From the NCBI GenBank assembly GCA_014925825.1, contig JACGCK010000474.1, positions 1 through 21,500 on the forward strand: a DNA stretch of 21,500 bases, written 5' to 3'. This DNA comes from Pholiota molesta. Lineage: Eukaryota; Basidiomycota; Agaricomycetes; Agaricales; Strophariaceae. Positions 1 to 11,000 of the stretch are shown one piece after another. A program made the translations under genes and the position numbers. The stretch's first letter is position 1; each line of letters opens with the position of its first letter. The notes below the pieces were generated by a model that saw only the letters and a program-made list of their open reading frames with translations, was not told the origin of the DNA and ran no database searches.

Positions 1-1662
1 AGAAGTTTGGAGCAGTCGCCCGGATTGCTCTCTTGAACTTCTCTTGCTCTGGGCGGATGGCCTGAACCAAACCCAGGTCGGCCACGCTGTCCACGCTATC
101 CGGAATGCCTTCGATTTGTAGCGCAAGATCCTGCGTGAATTTGTGGAGAAGCAGGAGGATTTCGCTGCGTGGATCAGACGTGGGCTGAGGGGGCAGACGC
201 GAGAGCGATTCCCGTGTATTTGCAATTGAATGGGCGAGTTCGTCTTGGATTCGAGGCATTCTGAAATATGACTTTCAAGATGTAAAGCAGTAAAATATTC
301 GAACAGATGCATACCTGGCCTCAATCAAGTCGAAAAGGATGTTGCTTAACCTTTCCACTAGATTACCCGTTTTTAGATACTTTTGATAGGTATCTTCCAG
401 AGTGGACCATGGAGCCCTGGACGAGAAAAATCGTCTTCAGCTTGTCTAGCTTGGGTCCAGTCCATCTTTAATTTGAGCTCGTTGGAAGAAGGTTGCTTCA
501 CGCAAACCAATTGTTCTCGAGCTGTTCCTTTTCATCGCGGATGAACGGAAGCCAGCTGTTCTCTTCGCCAACCGGTATGCGGTCGGGTTTTGTCCAAAAC
601 ACCTGAGAAGATTGAACATCTTTACAGCAATGTCATTTTGTTCATTGACATACCAATAGTGCGCTTGCCCTGAGGATCGTACTGCTTAGCCAGTCTGTGG
701 GCGCCCTGATTTTCAAAATCAGCTGCAATAGATCATCGAGCAATCAGTATGAATCAGATTTGGTTAACCATTGAACTCACTTTCGCAGGCGACGGTGAGT
801 AGAATTATACAACTGGGTTTCCTGATGTATGAGGTCACCAAAATTTCAACGAGCGCTATGGAGTTGTCCGTGCCGCCGCTCACACTTGCGATTAGACCTG
901 CAAAAAAAGATAGAATCAAACCGACCAGGAAGAATAGCGAATGATAACATACCTGGAAGGTCACAAAAGGAGAGATCCGCAACGTCTGGTCCACTTATTT
1001 GCAGCGTCACGCAGTTCATGGAGAACTTGAGCTGCAAAGGATCTACGGTATCGGCCGTAATAAGGTCGCCCAAGAAAGACTCCCGTGATTTGGGGGGCTC
1101 AAAATAGCGCGTTGTGCGCGACGAATGCGTTCCTCTACCTTTGCTTTGTCGTAGATAATATCCCCGAACTGTTCGTTACGCGCCTGACCAAGTGGTTGCC
1201 CCGCCGAGTCAGTCGTGAATCGAAGCGAAACGACGCATTGCCAAGGCGCGTCCATCCGAGCAAGGCGACATTCCATTGGACAGCTGCATTTATGGTGTAA
1301 AAAAATATGAAAGTGTGTATATGTGTGCAAAGAAACGCACCGAGTACATGTGCCAGCGGCACGAGGGAGCCTTATTCCTGAGATTGACTCTATTAAAGAG
1401 GATTTTCCAGCACTTTGGCTTCCAATGACGGCAATTTGGGGGAGGTCGATGTCAATTTGGACACTGAGAAACTCGTCAACAAGGCTAGAAATGGGCAGAG
1501 GAAGAGAGAGACGTACCCAGTGCTATGCAACTTGTTCATCGCGTCCAGCTTTTTTCTAACTTCATAATTCAGTCGCGGGTCCGAGAGCCCAATTCCAGCA
1601 TGGGGTTCGTGTATATCCACTGCATCAGAAAATAACGATGGAGGTGAGGGTGCGTCGGTCAT
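1..1662 (-). pseudogene. Mx-like dynamin GTPase, copy 1: 5' part, frameshifted, cut by the window edge
   Basis: Reads from ATG at 1662 toward the left edge. Exons: 1662-1517, 1463-1341, 1283-953, 897-781, 722-654, 602-315 and 260-1 (continuing outside). Conserved dynamin elements are visible: the P-loop GSQSAGKSS, the switch segment GTCTR, DLPG and the start of the stalk (MPRIQDEL...). Exon borders and phases match the intact paralogue at 8076-11116. Four single-base indels break the frame. One is a missing base at the G run 1092-1097 (exon 3), leading to a stop. Exon 6 has an extra base near 593-595, a missing base near 504-507 and a missing base in the A run 426-430. Exon lengths confirm this: exon 3 is 331 nt against 332 or 329 in the paralogues, and exon 6 is 288 against 289. 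The family call is sure. Whether it is a true pseudogene or a gene with uncorrected sequence errors is less sure. Confidence 0.82.
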
Positions 1663-2300
1663 CTTGGCTGGATATCTGACGAATTGAAAGTGAGCGACTG
1701 TTGTGGTTCGTTTCCCAAATGAGGGCGTTTGTAACGCCGGCCCTGTCGCCGTGACCAGGGGTGCATTTCTATTCTTTCACATCCAGGGACAAGTGAGCCC
1801 GCCTTCAATTCATAATCTCGTGTCTCTTCAGTTTCCTTGCGATTTTTGGAACCACGAAAGCGCGAGTCTGCCAATGTAATGTTCGTACATCATAGAGGAT
1901 ATGGTTTACATACATAAATCACACCTTTATGCATCACTTTCAGCTGAAATCCATTGAAAAGTGCTCGTGCAAGATGGGGAATAGGTATCCTTTAGGTGGT
2001 AGTAGTTACTTAGAAGTGGTAGATGCTCAAAAAAGAAAATCATTCCAAGGCATTGGCGTTAATGACTGTGGGAACCAACTTCCAAGTGGGAACATAAGTA
2101 TTCATCGGCACCGATCACCTTTCGAGTTGACCATACTAAAATTGACTAGTTAGCTTCCAATTTCAATAGGTCGAATTTAGGAATAGCCAAGGACGAGACG
2201 ACACAAAAAGATTTGAGAAAGATAAAGATACTATATAAATTATTACTCAGGCTCTGAGCATATGAAAATAAAGGTGAAGCATTGCTCAACTTGAAGAAAG
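1663..2300. other. Spacer between dynamin copies 1 and 2 (promoter side of copy 1, 3' side of copy 2)
   Basis: No supportable gene. The part near 1920-2080 shares collinear blocks with the region upstream of copy 2. An identical 12-mer (ACACCTTTATGC) lies at 1921-1932 and 5549-5560, CAGCTGA at 1941-1947 and 5574-5580, and a near-identical 12-mer at 2064-2075 and 5695-5706. This indicates that the promoter was duplicated together with the gene. The AT-rich stretch at about 2220-2250 is the likely 3' end region of copy 2. No clear TATA box was seen for copy 1. Confidence 0.6.
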
Positions 2301-5223
2301 TCAGATAGCAAACAACTCGAGACGTGCACTTTGCAATCTCTCGAGCTTCTTCGTCAAGTCCCTCCTCCTTTCCGCGACCTTCCGACCCTCTTGCGCAAGC
2401 TCCTTGCATATAGCGTCGCCATCTGGCCCATTGATACCCAATTTAGCATAAAGCACGGAAAGTATCTCCGTTTCGACACCGCGCACGAGCTCGACATCGA
2501 TCGCCAGAGGGACATTATCAACGAAGCGCTTATACGCAACTGAAAATGGCACAAAAAATGAGTAGAATCATGAGAAAGACCATGGAAAGGGAAGGTTACC
2601 TTGGAAATATGCGCGTACATCCGCCATGATCACCAACGCCGGCTCCATGGGATCGGGAGGCAGGAGTTTGGGCAGGTCCTCGGCCTTGACACCGGTCAAC
2701 CCCAGCTCCGCTAGTCCAGAGAGCACTTTGCTGAGAGCGGGATGTGCTTGCGTTTGATTTGGCGCGGTTGGAGTACCAAAGGCGGATTTTTGTGGATTTT
2801 GAGCCTCAAAAGTCAATTGGTTTGGCGAAGCGAACGATTCTTGTGCAGACTTTTTCACTCCTGGGAACGAGTTCGGCGTCCATTGGAAAGGGGCAGGCGA
2901 CGCCGCCTGGGTTCCTATAGTCGCATTCGCAGTAGTATTCAGGTACGCTTCTCGCGCGCCTTTATAATGAGCAAGGAACTGGGAGGTGTAATTGCTAAGG
3001 TAATGCGTATTCAACGAGAAAGGGACGTCTTCGAGACGGAGAAGCCACTTTACTCGCTCTTCTGCACGCAGTAGACAATTGCCGAAATGCTGCTTAAGGA
3101 TAGAGCTGGAAATGTATCAAGTTGTTAATAAATTTGTGAGAGTGTAGATGCGCGTCGTATTTACCGGACTTGCTGCGCGAGCCTGCCCTGCCCATAAGAT
3201 TGAAGATGCTTCTGAACGAGTTGTTTTGCATGCTTCAACATGATAGCGTGGACGCTTCGACAAAGAGCTTCCGAGGGCGCAGACCACTGCTTTACAAAAC
3301 TCTGTATGAAAGACCTCTGAACCATGAATGGGTAATGCCCAGGTAGCTCTCGAGTACGCGCCCTGGAAAAACAATGATGAGAGACATTTACAAGTCGTGG
3401 CCCAATACGAGACATACCGACGCGCTCTTTCCAGCACTTCATCCACAAAAATTGGAGGCGCCTTTGGTACAGCATCTTGTGCTGGACCTTCCTCCCAGAC
3501 GAGGAGACTAGGGGCGAAAACTGGCCTCTCCCAGTCTTTAGCCGACAGTGATTTTTCCAACGGCGAGAAATTCGGAGCGGTTGCTCGGATAGCTCTCTTA
3601 AACTTCTCTTGCACTGGACGGATGGCCTGGATCAAACCTTGCTCATCCGCATCATGAATACCATCTGGGACACCCTCAATCTGCTGCGCGAGGTCTTGGC
3701 TGAATTTATGGAGGAGGGTAAGGATTTCGCTGCGCGGATCAGATGTAGGTGGAGGGGGCAGATCCGAGAGTAGTTCGCGGGTATCGTTAATAGAACGATC
3801 GAGTTCGTCTCGGATTTGTGGCATTCTGCAAAAGGAAAAGAAAAACATTCAAGATGGACACTTAGAACACCACGAAAATAAGACGTACCTAGCCTCGATT
3901 AAGTCATAGAGGACATCGCTGAGCCTTTCTACCAGGTTACTCGTCCTTAGATACTGCTGATAAGTATCTTCGAGACTCGACCATGGCGCAGTGGTAGAAA
4001 AGAAATCGTTCTCCGCCTGCCTTGCTTGGTCCCAGGTCATGTTCGATTTGCGCTCATTGGACGAAGGCTGCTTGACACAGAACCAGTTATTCTCCAATCG
4101 CTCTCTTTCGTCACGAATGAATGGAAGCCACAAGTTCTCTTCGCCACGAGGTATGCGGTCAGGCTTGGTCAAAACACCTAGTAAGAAGAGTGAATATCTT
4201 TCAAGAAATTGCTGTTATTCCGGCGAACATACCGATAGTGCGCTTGCCCTCAGGGTCATACTTCTTGGCTAGATTGTGCGCACCTTGGTTTTCAAAGTCG
4301 GCTATAACAAGGATCGTTGAGTACGTATGCAGGTGTGGTCGACCAATGTAAAACGTACTTTCGCAGGCGACGGTTACCAGATGATACAACTGGGTTTCTG
4401 GATGTACGATATCACCAGATTTTCGACCATTGCAATGTTAGTATTCTCGTCGCCGCTTGCAACCAACCCTACACGAAAAAGGGTGAGATTGCGGGTGGCA
4501 ACAAAGTAACGGCAAATCGCACCTGGTAGATCACAGAAGGAGAGATCTGCGACGTCTGGTCCACTAATCTGCAATGTCACACAGTTCACCGAGAACTTGG
4601 GCAGCGAAGAATCTTCTTTCGGTATAATGCCTTCGTTCAAGACGGACTCTCGTGTTTTGTGGGGATTCAAAATCGCGTGTTGCGCGCGCCGAATGCGCGC
4701 CTCTACCTCGGCCTTGTCGTAGATGATACCCCCGAACTGTTCGTTGCGCACTTGGCCCAACAGCTGGCCAGATGCATCAACAATAAAACGCAGCGAGACA
4801 ATGCATTGCCACGGCTTGTCTGTTCGAGAGAGGCGGCACTCTATTGGGCAGCTATTGAAACTGTGAGTACGTGACAACGCAACAATACTTGGAAGAAACG
4901 CACCGCGTGCATGTGCCAGAGTCGCGGGGGAGGGAGATTCCTGAGATGGCCTCTATCAAAGAGGACTTGCCTACGCTTTGGCTACCATGACGGCGATCTG
5001 AGGCAAGTCAATGTCGATTTGAACGCTGCGAAGATTATTAGTTATAGGGTAACAATGAGCAGACAAAGGCATGCGTACCCCGTGCTATGCAACTTGTTCA
5101 TCGCGTCCAGCTTTTTTCTAACTTCATAGTTCAACCGCGGGTCCGAGAGCCCAATGCCAGCATGGGTTCCTGGGTATCCAGCGCATTGAAGAAAGTGGAT
5201 TGGGATGAAGGTGTGTTGGCCAT
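2301..5223 (-). pseudogene. Mx-like dynamin GTPase, copy 2: full length, three single-base frameshifts
   Basis: Ten exons: 5223-5079, 5025-4904, 4851-4523, 4468-4359, 4301-4233, 4177-3889, 3825-3418, 3362-3165, 3105-2600 and 2539-2301 (TGA). All introns are GT-AG and phases match the intact copy. The protein has a dynamin GTPase domain (P-loop GSQSVGKSS with Val where the other copies have Ala, DLPG, TKPD), a stalk and a C-terminal GED ending ...LQSARLELFAI; no PH or proline-rich domain. Three one-base deletions break it: in exon 1 at the G run 5164-5166 (145 nt against 146 in copy 1), in exon 2 beside the P-loop at about 4984-4988 (122 against 123), and in exon 4 at about 4374-4381 (110 nt where 111 is expected). 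From ATG 5223 translation stops after about 31 codons. Exons 5-10 (1,709 nt) are fully open. It is either a recent pseudogene or carries sequencing errors; the first half is the damaged part. Confidence 0.85.
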
Positions 5224-5810
5224 CTGGTCTGGGCAGTCTGAATCACAGGGTGCAGGACCAAATAAATCGTCGAAATCTATGCGAAAAGTATGAGTCAAAA
5301 CAATGAATGTAAATAAATGCCTTTTGTGGCATATATTTTACTCGAGTGGTGCATTTCTTCCTCGAATCCATACGAGAGCAGGCCGATGCAGGGTGGCAGT
5401 CATTGTCTTTCAGAAGGTGCAAATCTCACCGGTGGCCCGTGGGCCATGTCAAGCTTAAGCCACAGTTCAAACAAAGCATTGCCACCTTTCTGTCAAGTTT
5501 TCAATTGTAAATTGTTTTATAAAGGGAATGAAGCCACATCATGTAACGACACCTTTATGCTACTTATCCTTTCCAGCTGACATGGTGCATCAGCGCTCAG
5601 CGCTGAGCGTCAATGGAGTCGCGACAAGAATGGGTGGAAGTGGAAGTCGGAAACTGAGATTTACATGCGACAAAAGCTGCATCACATCTGAACTGACCGT
5701 GGGAACGAATTTACTGATCAGATTCTTCCTCGTTAGCTATAACACCTTAATCTAGTACTACCACCCGCATTCACTCTTACTCCTCTCTCTCAATCGTTTA
5801 CGCGAAGAAA
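5224..5810. other. Divergent spacer between dynamin copy 2 (minus) and the CTK3-like gene (plus)
   Basis: No gene seen. It must hold the promoters of two divergently read genes. A TATA-like AT run lies at 5332-5339, about 110 nt upstream of the copy 2 start codon when read on the minus strand. A perfect 16-nt palindrome is at 5594-5609. Blocks at 5549-5580 and 5695-5706 recur upstream of copy 1, so part of this spacer belongs to the duplicated unit. The run before the CTK3 start (5771-5800) is pyrimidine-rich, as is common just upstream of fungal start codons. Confidence 0.55.
5594..5609. repeat. Perfect 16-nt palindrome in the divergent promoter
   Basis: CGCTCAGCGCTGAGCG equals its own reverse complement. 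It lies about 370 nt upstream of copy 2 and about 200 nt upstream of the CTK3-like gene. It could be a binding site for a dimeric regulator; the sequence alone cannot tell this from chance. Confidence 0.5.
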
Positions 5811-6800
5811 ATGGATCCTTTTGAAGTAAGGATGCAATTTATTGAAATTCTTCGTCGGCTGAACGCGTCAGTAACCCGTACAGTCCTTCCATCCGTCTCG
5901 GTCTCTAAACCTGAAATAGCTCGCAGCAGTCTATCCAGAAGGTCGTCAGCTTTGCCATAAAGCACTTCACAGCATGCGGAGAGGATATCTGGGACTGCAT
6001 AATCGAAGAAACGCAAAAAGTACGTATCTATGATACGAGCTTGTACGGAAAAGATGTTGGTCTAACACCGGCTTCAGGGATCTATCAATTCTCGAATAAA
6101 TATCCTTTACTTCCTCGACGCTCTCTGCGAGACGTCGCTCATGGTCAAGTCTCACTCTCAGTCGGAACGGTCGCGGGCAGCGAATGCCAATGGTCTATAC
6201 GTTCACTTCATATCGCGCGATCTGAACGGAATCGTAGAGTCGATCGTACCAGAGGGAAAACAAGGATTGCCAAACCTCGTCAGCACGAAGCAGGTTCGTA
6301 CGTTTCACATTCGCCCAGCTTTTCTACTCATTCAATCCGCCCTTCAGATCCTGGAAAACTGGAGAAGCAAACGCTACATCGACCCCCAAAAAATCGACGA
6401 CGTGCTCACATCCCTCGACGCACGCCCGAATCTCACATCATCAACTTCCACTCCCTCCAAGCAAAACTCCGCGCCCCAACAAGCGCTCCCGCGCCCCGAA
6501 GTGAATAAACGGATAGAGCAGGACAGGGAGCGCCACAAGCGCCTGCGCGAGCGCCGGTGGGTGCAGCCGACGTCGCACAACCCAGCGACGTTCCAGCCGC
6601 CGCAGCTCGCGTGCTTCTACCCCCTCGCGGACGCGGTGGAGGGCCAGGAGGAGCTTGCGCTGGATATTGAGTTTGAGAATGAGTGGGAGGCGACGAGCGA
6701 TTGGAATGAGGATGATGATGAGGCGATTGGGGAAGAGGCTGAGCTGGCTTTCCCGAGGGATGTGGAGAGACCGAAGGAGATGGCATGGAAACAGTCGTAA
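5811..6800 (+). CDS. CTK3: CTD kinase I subunit gamma (CTK3-like), 273 aa
   Basis: Four exons: 5811-5870, 5927-6019, 6078-6293 and 6348-6800 (TAA). Lengths add to 822 nt with phase-0 junctions. The N-terminus reads MDPFEVRMQFIEILRRLNAS, then QSIQKVVSFAIKHF, then INILYFLDALCE. This is the typical CTK3 N-terminal CID/VHS-like helical domain (roughly residues 1-130), followed by the ILENWRSKRYIDP segment. The C-terminal half is low-complexity and acidic (about residues 220-265). By family knowledge CTK3 partners the Ctk1 kinase and Ctk2 cyclin in the nuclear CTDK-I complex, which phosphorylates the RNA polymerase II CTD during elongation. The start codon has a good context (gaaaATGG) and the family motif begins at once. 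Intron 3 (54 nt) has no in-frame stop, so its retention would add 18 residues inside the conserved segment; the spliced form fits the family better. The acceptor of intron 1 could also be 3 nt further on. Confidence 0.9.
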
Positions 6801-7991
6801 CTCTCGTCTCCTTCGTAAGTAGGCCATTTCATCCAGTGTAGATATTCCTATTGATGTTTCTCGGGAGCAGGTGTTCCTATTCTAATGAAACCATTCTGCG
6901 CTTCGTACGATGTAGTCGCCACATCTACAGATGATAATTATCTTGTATGTCTATAGAATCAACTCCTCGGTGTTCCTGTTGTCCAACAAAGGACCTTTTT
7001 GGTGTCGCCAACTCACCTCGCCGGCACCTTGTGTGAATGTGGATTTTGCATCATCCACGACACCCACCTTCATTTTGCCGCAGTTCAATTGCGACTCGTT
7101 CAATTTGACTCTATTTGGTATGTAATTGCCCTGTTCAAGGCTATTGCGCACAGCCATTTCTATCTAAATTTACGTTTCAATGGATGCTTCAATACCCATT
7201 TGAACTCCTGCGATCTCAGATGATAATTTAGCTATCCCTCTGAGTGTCCTTGAGGAGTTGTGCTCTAGACCAGAAATTTTTCTCGTTTCGTGTTTTGGCG
7301 CGACTGCGCACTGATAACCCGAGACATCAAACTTCCATGTTAGGGTCATTTCAAGCCTGCGTTTACACTATCTCGTCTAAAAGGAAATACATCGAACAAT
7401 GACAGCCAACGAAAAGAATGCGATTGCGGATCGAAAGGCGAACTTGTCGGAAACGGACTCCGCAGCGTCAGCGGTTCATTTGCATTCCTTATTTTTCTGT
7501 AGTCTCCAAGTTTATCACGATGCTCATGATTTTTCATTTTTTCCTTTACTTCAAATTAGTTCCCTGCGAGCGATTTCAGACACGTTTTCGTTCTATCAAG
7601 TGGTCAGTTACTTGTCTTTGCATATGAAAAGCAGTATTTTTGAAAACTTTCGGCAAGAATGAACTTAGCGTGTTTAGGCGCTTGTAGCGGGATCGCAACG
7701 TCAAATTAGCGCCCAGAGTCAGAGACCGTGCGAAAATTCATACGCATCGTGGTCGTGTCGCGGTTCTTCCGAACGTCTCCGCCCACTTCTGCATCCTATC
7801 TACGGCCCATTGACTAAGGCGCCTATTTCATGCGATTCTAAAGCAACTAAGAAGGATAGAACAATGGCTCTTCTCTCCGCCTTGGATAACTACAGACGAA
7901 GCTTGAAAGGAAGCGCAACATGCGCATTGGCCCTTTTCCATCCGCACAACCTTATCCTGGTTCCTTAAAATGTCCTGTCTTTGTGTAGCCA
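6801..7991. other. 1.2 kb spacer between the CTK3-like gene and dynamin copy 3
   Basis: It holds the 3' region of the CTK3-like gene and the upstream region of the intact dynamin. Short open frames (for example 7399-7662) show no recognisable domain and no fungal exon-intron pattern, so I annotate none. I found no tRNA, repeat array or transposon remnant. Confidence 0.55.
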
Positions 7992-7999
7992 TATATAAA
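7992..7999 (+). promoter_or_regulatory. TATA box of dynamin copy 3
   Basis: TATATAAA followed by AGG is a near-perfect TATA box. It lies only 7 nt before the first in-frame ATG (8007). With the usual distance of about 30 nt, transcription would begin near 8025, downstream of that ATG. This favours the next in-frame ATG at 8076. Confidence 0.7.
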
Positions 8000-8075
8000 A
8001 GGCGTCATGTCATTTTCTTCCACCAAGCGTTCAAAGCGTTCCCCATTCAAAGTTCCCCTCGCTGCATATAGCCCA

Positions 8076-11000
8076 ATGCCATCCACCGCTCAGGCTGGGA
8101 CCGCCGCCCCTTCCCCACCTCCAAAGGCCACCTATAATGGCGCCGCCAAAGACGAAGTCGGGCTCTCGAATCCCAAGTTGAGTCAAGGAAGACGCAAGAT
8201 GCTGGATTTGGTGAACAGGTTGCACAGTACTGGGCAAGTTTTTTTTTTTTGCTGACGGTTATTCCGCCTGTAAGCAGTTACTAATATGTATACCGTCATT
8301 TTTCTATCCTCTTGTAGAGTTCAGGTTGATATCGATCTCCCTCAAATTGCCGTCATCGGGTCTCAGAGTGCCGGCAAATCCTCCCTCATCGAGTCGATTT
8401 CCGGTATCACCCTTCCTCGGGCTGCGGGTACTTGCACTCGGTACGTTGTGTTCCTTCCCCATTTTCGTTCGCATTTTCTCATCGCGTCTCTCCAGATGCC
8501 CCACGGAATGTCGTCTATCCCGTAGCGACGCCCCCTGGCAATGTATCGTCTCACTCCGGTTCATCACCGACGCCAATGGCCAGCCGTTGGGGCAAGCGCG
8601 CAACGACCCCTTCGGCCCCATCATCTACGACAAGTCCAAGGTCGAGGAGCGCATCCGCCGCGCGCAGCTCGCGATCCTCAACCCGAAGGTCGCGCCGGCG
8701 TCGTTTTTGGAGGACGGGGCGGGCGACCGCACGGGTGTGGAGAGCCAGCTCAGCTTCTCGCTGAATGCTGTTACGCTGCAGATTAGCGGTCCCGACGTTG
8801 CTGATCTCTCATTCTGCGATCTCCCTGGTGTGTTTTGCCGATTGGTTTTTTAGAGATGGCGCGGGCCCTGAATATAACATATATACTTACGTTGGATACG
8901 TAGGTTTGATCGCTAGTGTGAGTAGCAATCGCGGGAGCAGCAACGACATCGCATTGGTCGAGAGTTTGGTCACCACGTACATCAAGAAACCCAGCTGTAT
9001 CATTTTATTAACGGTCGCTTGCGAGAGTAAATTAAACCTTATGCGCTGCATATCTCCGTGTTTGGTACTCACATAAAGCTTATTTTATCTTATCTCAGCC
9101 GACTTCGAGAACCAAGGAGCACACCGCCTGGCTAAACAGTATGACCCAGAAGGGAAGAGAACCATCGGTACATGAACTTCACCTGCTTACCTTTTCTGCT
9201 GTTATGTGATTTCATACTGATGCCGATTCTTTGCTATTACAGGTGTTTTAACAAAGCCGGATCGCATTCCCGTGGGCGAGGAGTCTAACTGGCTCCCGTT
9301 TATCCGGAACGAGAAAGAGACGCTCGAAAATAACTGGTACTGCGTGAAGCAACCATCTTCGAACGACTTGAAGTCGAGTCCGACATGGGCTGATGCGCGC
9401 AAGATGGAGAACGAGTTCTTCTCGTCCAAGGCGCCGTGGTGTGATTTAGACAGCATCTATCAAAAGTATTTGCGCACCAGCAATCTGGTGGACAGGCTCA
9501 GCAGCGTTTTGTCCGACTTGATCTCCAAACGGTCTGTTTTTAGATTTTCTTTTCAAGAGAATTACCAGCTTATTCAAGGCTCAAAAAAATATCTAGGGTT
9601 CCCCAGATCCACGACGAACTCGAGCGATCTATTCTCGGCGCTCGCGCTCTGTTGGCGCAGCTCCCCCGCCCGCCATCGGAGGATCCGCGCAGCGAAATCG
9701 CCACGCTCTTCCATACGTTCACCAGCGACCTCGCGCGCCATGTGGAGGGCGTGTCTGACGACGCCGACTCGATCTTTGGGGACGGTATTGGTTTGATCCA
9801 AGCCATCCGCCCTTCGCAGGAGCGTTTCAGAGCGGCCATTCGCGCCACGGCGCCCAACTTCCTACCATTCGAGAAACGGAATGCGGAGGAGAGGCGGTTG
9901 TCTGCGGCGGATTTCTTGCGCGCTGAGGAAGACATGGAGGTCGACTCTGGCGAAAGTGAAACTGCAAGCGAGGATATCAATTGTTATGATTTCGAGGCGG
10001 CGGTTCGTGCTGTGAGCAGGAAGAGAAAGGAACCTCCTGCCGATGCTATCTACATCGACGAGGTTTTCGAGAGGGCACATCGGTGAGCTTTATTTACTTC
10101 CAGTGGTGCGCATTCCGTAACGAACTATTTTCTGTGTAGCGCTCGCACGCGTGAATTACCTGGAAATTACCCATTTGTAGTCCAGAAAACCTTCATTGAC
10201 AAAATTATCAAGGAATGGCATGCCCCTGCGCAGGTGCTCTGCAAAACGGTCCATAACACAGTCCTTGAGCACGTCAAAAGCCTCGTTGGGAAGCACTTTG
10301 CGGAGTTTGGTCAAGGACATCTTGAGCAGCGCATCAAGTGAGCTTACTTGCATCTCTTCTTGTATTCTTCTTGACGATCCTTCTCGTTGGCTGTTCAGAT
10401 CAATTATCCAACAACACATGAAAAAATGCCTCGAACGCGCTGAGGAACGCATCCAATGGCTTCTCGAACTGGAAGTTTCCCCGTTCTCTTTAAACACACA
10501 CTATCTCGCGGACTACAAGGCCAAGTTCCTCGCACATTACAAGAGTTCGCGCGACGAGCACAACCGCGCCCACCTCGCCACTGCAATTCGCGATTACGAA
10601 CTGGAAAGTCAGGCCAAAGCACGACACAGCAAGAAAGGCTCTACTTCTTCTTTCTCCACCCCAGCTGAGCCGATAGGAATCGCGAAGATTTTGAGTGGTT
10701 TGGCAGAGATTGGGATGACGGGCATCAAGCCGGAGGGCCTCGCGAACCTGCTTCCACCTGATCGTATGGAGCCCGCGCTTATTATCATGGCGGATGTGCG
10801 CGCGTATTTCCAGGGTTCGTCTGTCTGCCAGTCTTCATTTTAGAACGTGTATTGATTTTTGTGGGTTTTAGTTGCTTACAAGCGTTTCGCGGATCTTATC
10901 CCTCTCGCTATCGACCGAGAGCTTGTTCGGGGCGCTGCGAAAGATGTCTTGCAGATTCTCTACCACAACCTGGGCATCAACAGTGATGAAGGAGCGCGTA

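Noticed and set aside
4374..4877. 167-codon minus-strand frame as a stand-alone gene
   Set aside because: It is exon 3 of dynamin copy 2 read through intron 3 into exon 4; its stop comes from the third frameshift.
7399..7662. 87-codon plus-strand open frame (MTANEKNAIADRK...) upstream of dynamin copy 3
   Set aside because: Its second half is Phe/Ser/Leu-rich as expected from T-rich noncoding DNA; nothing supports a protein.
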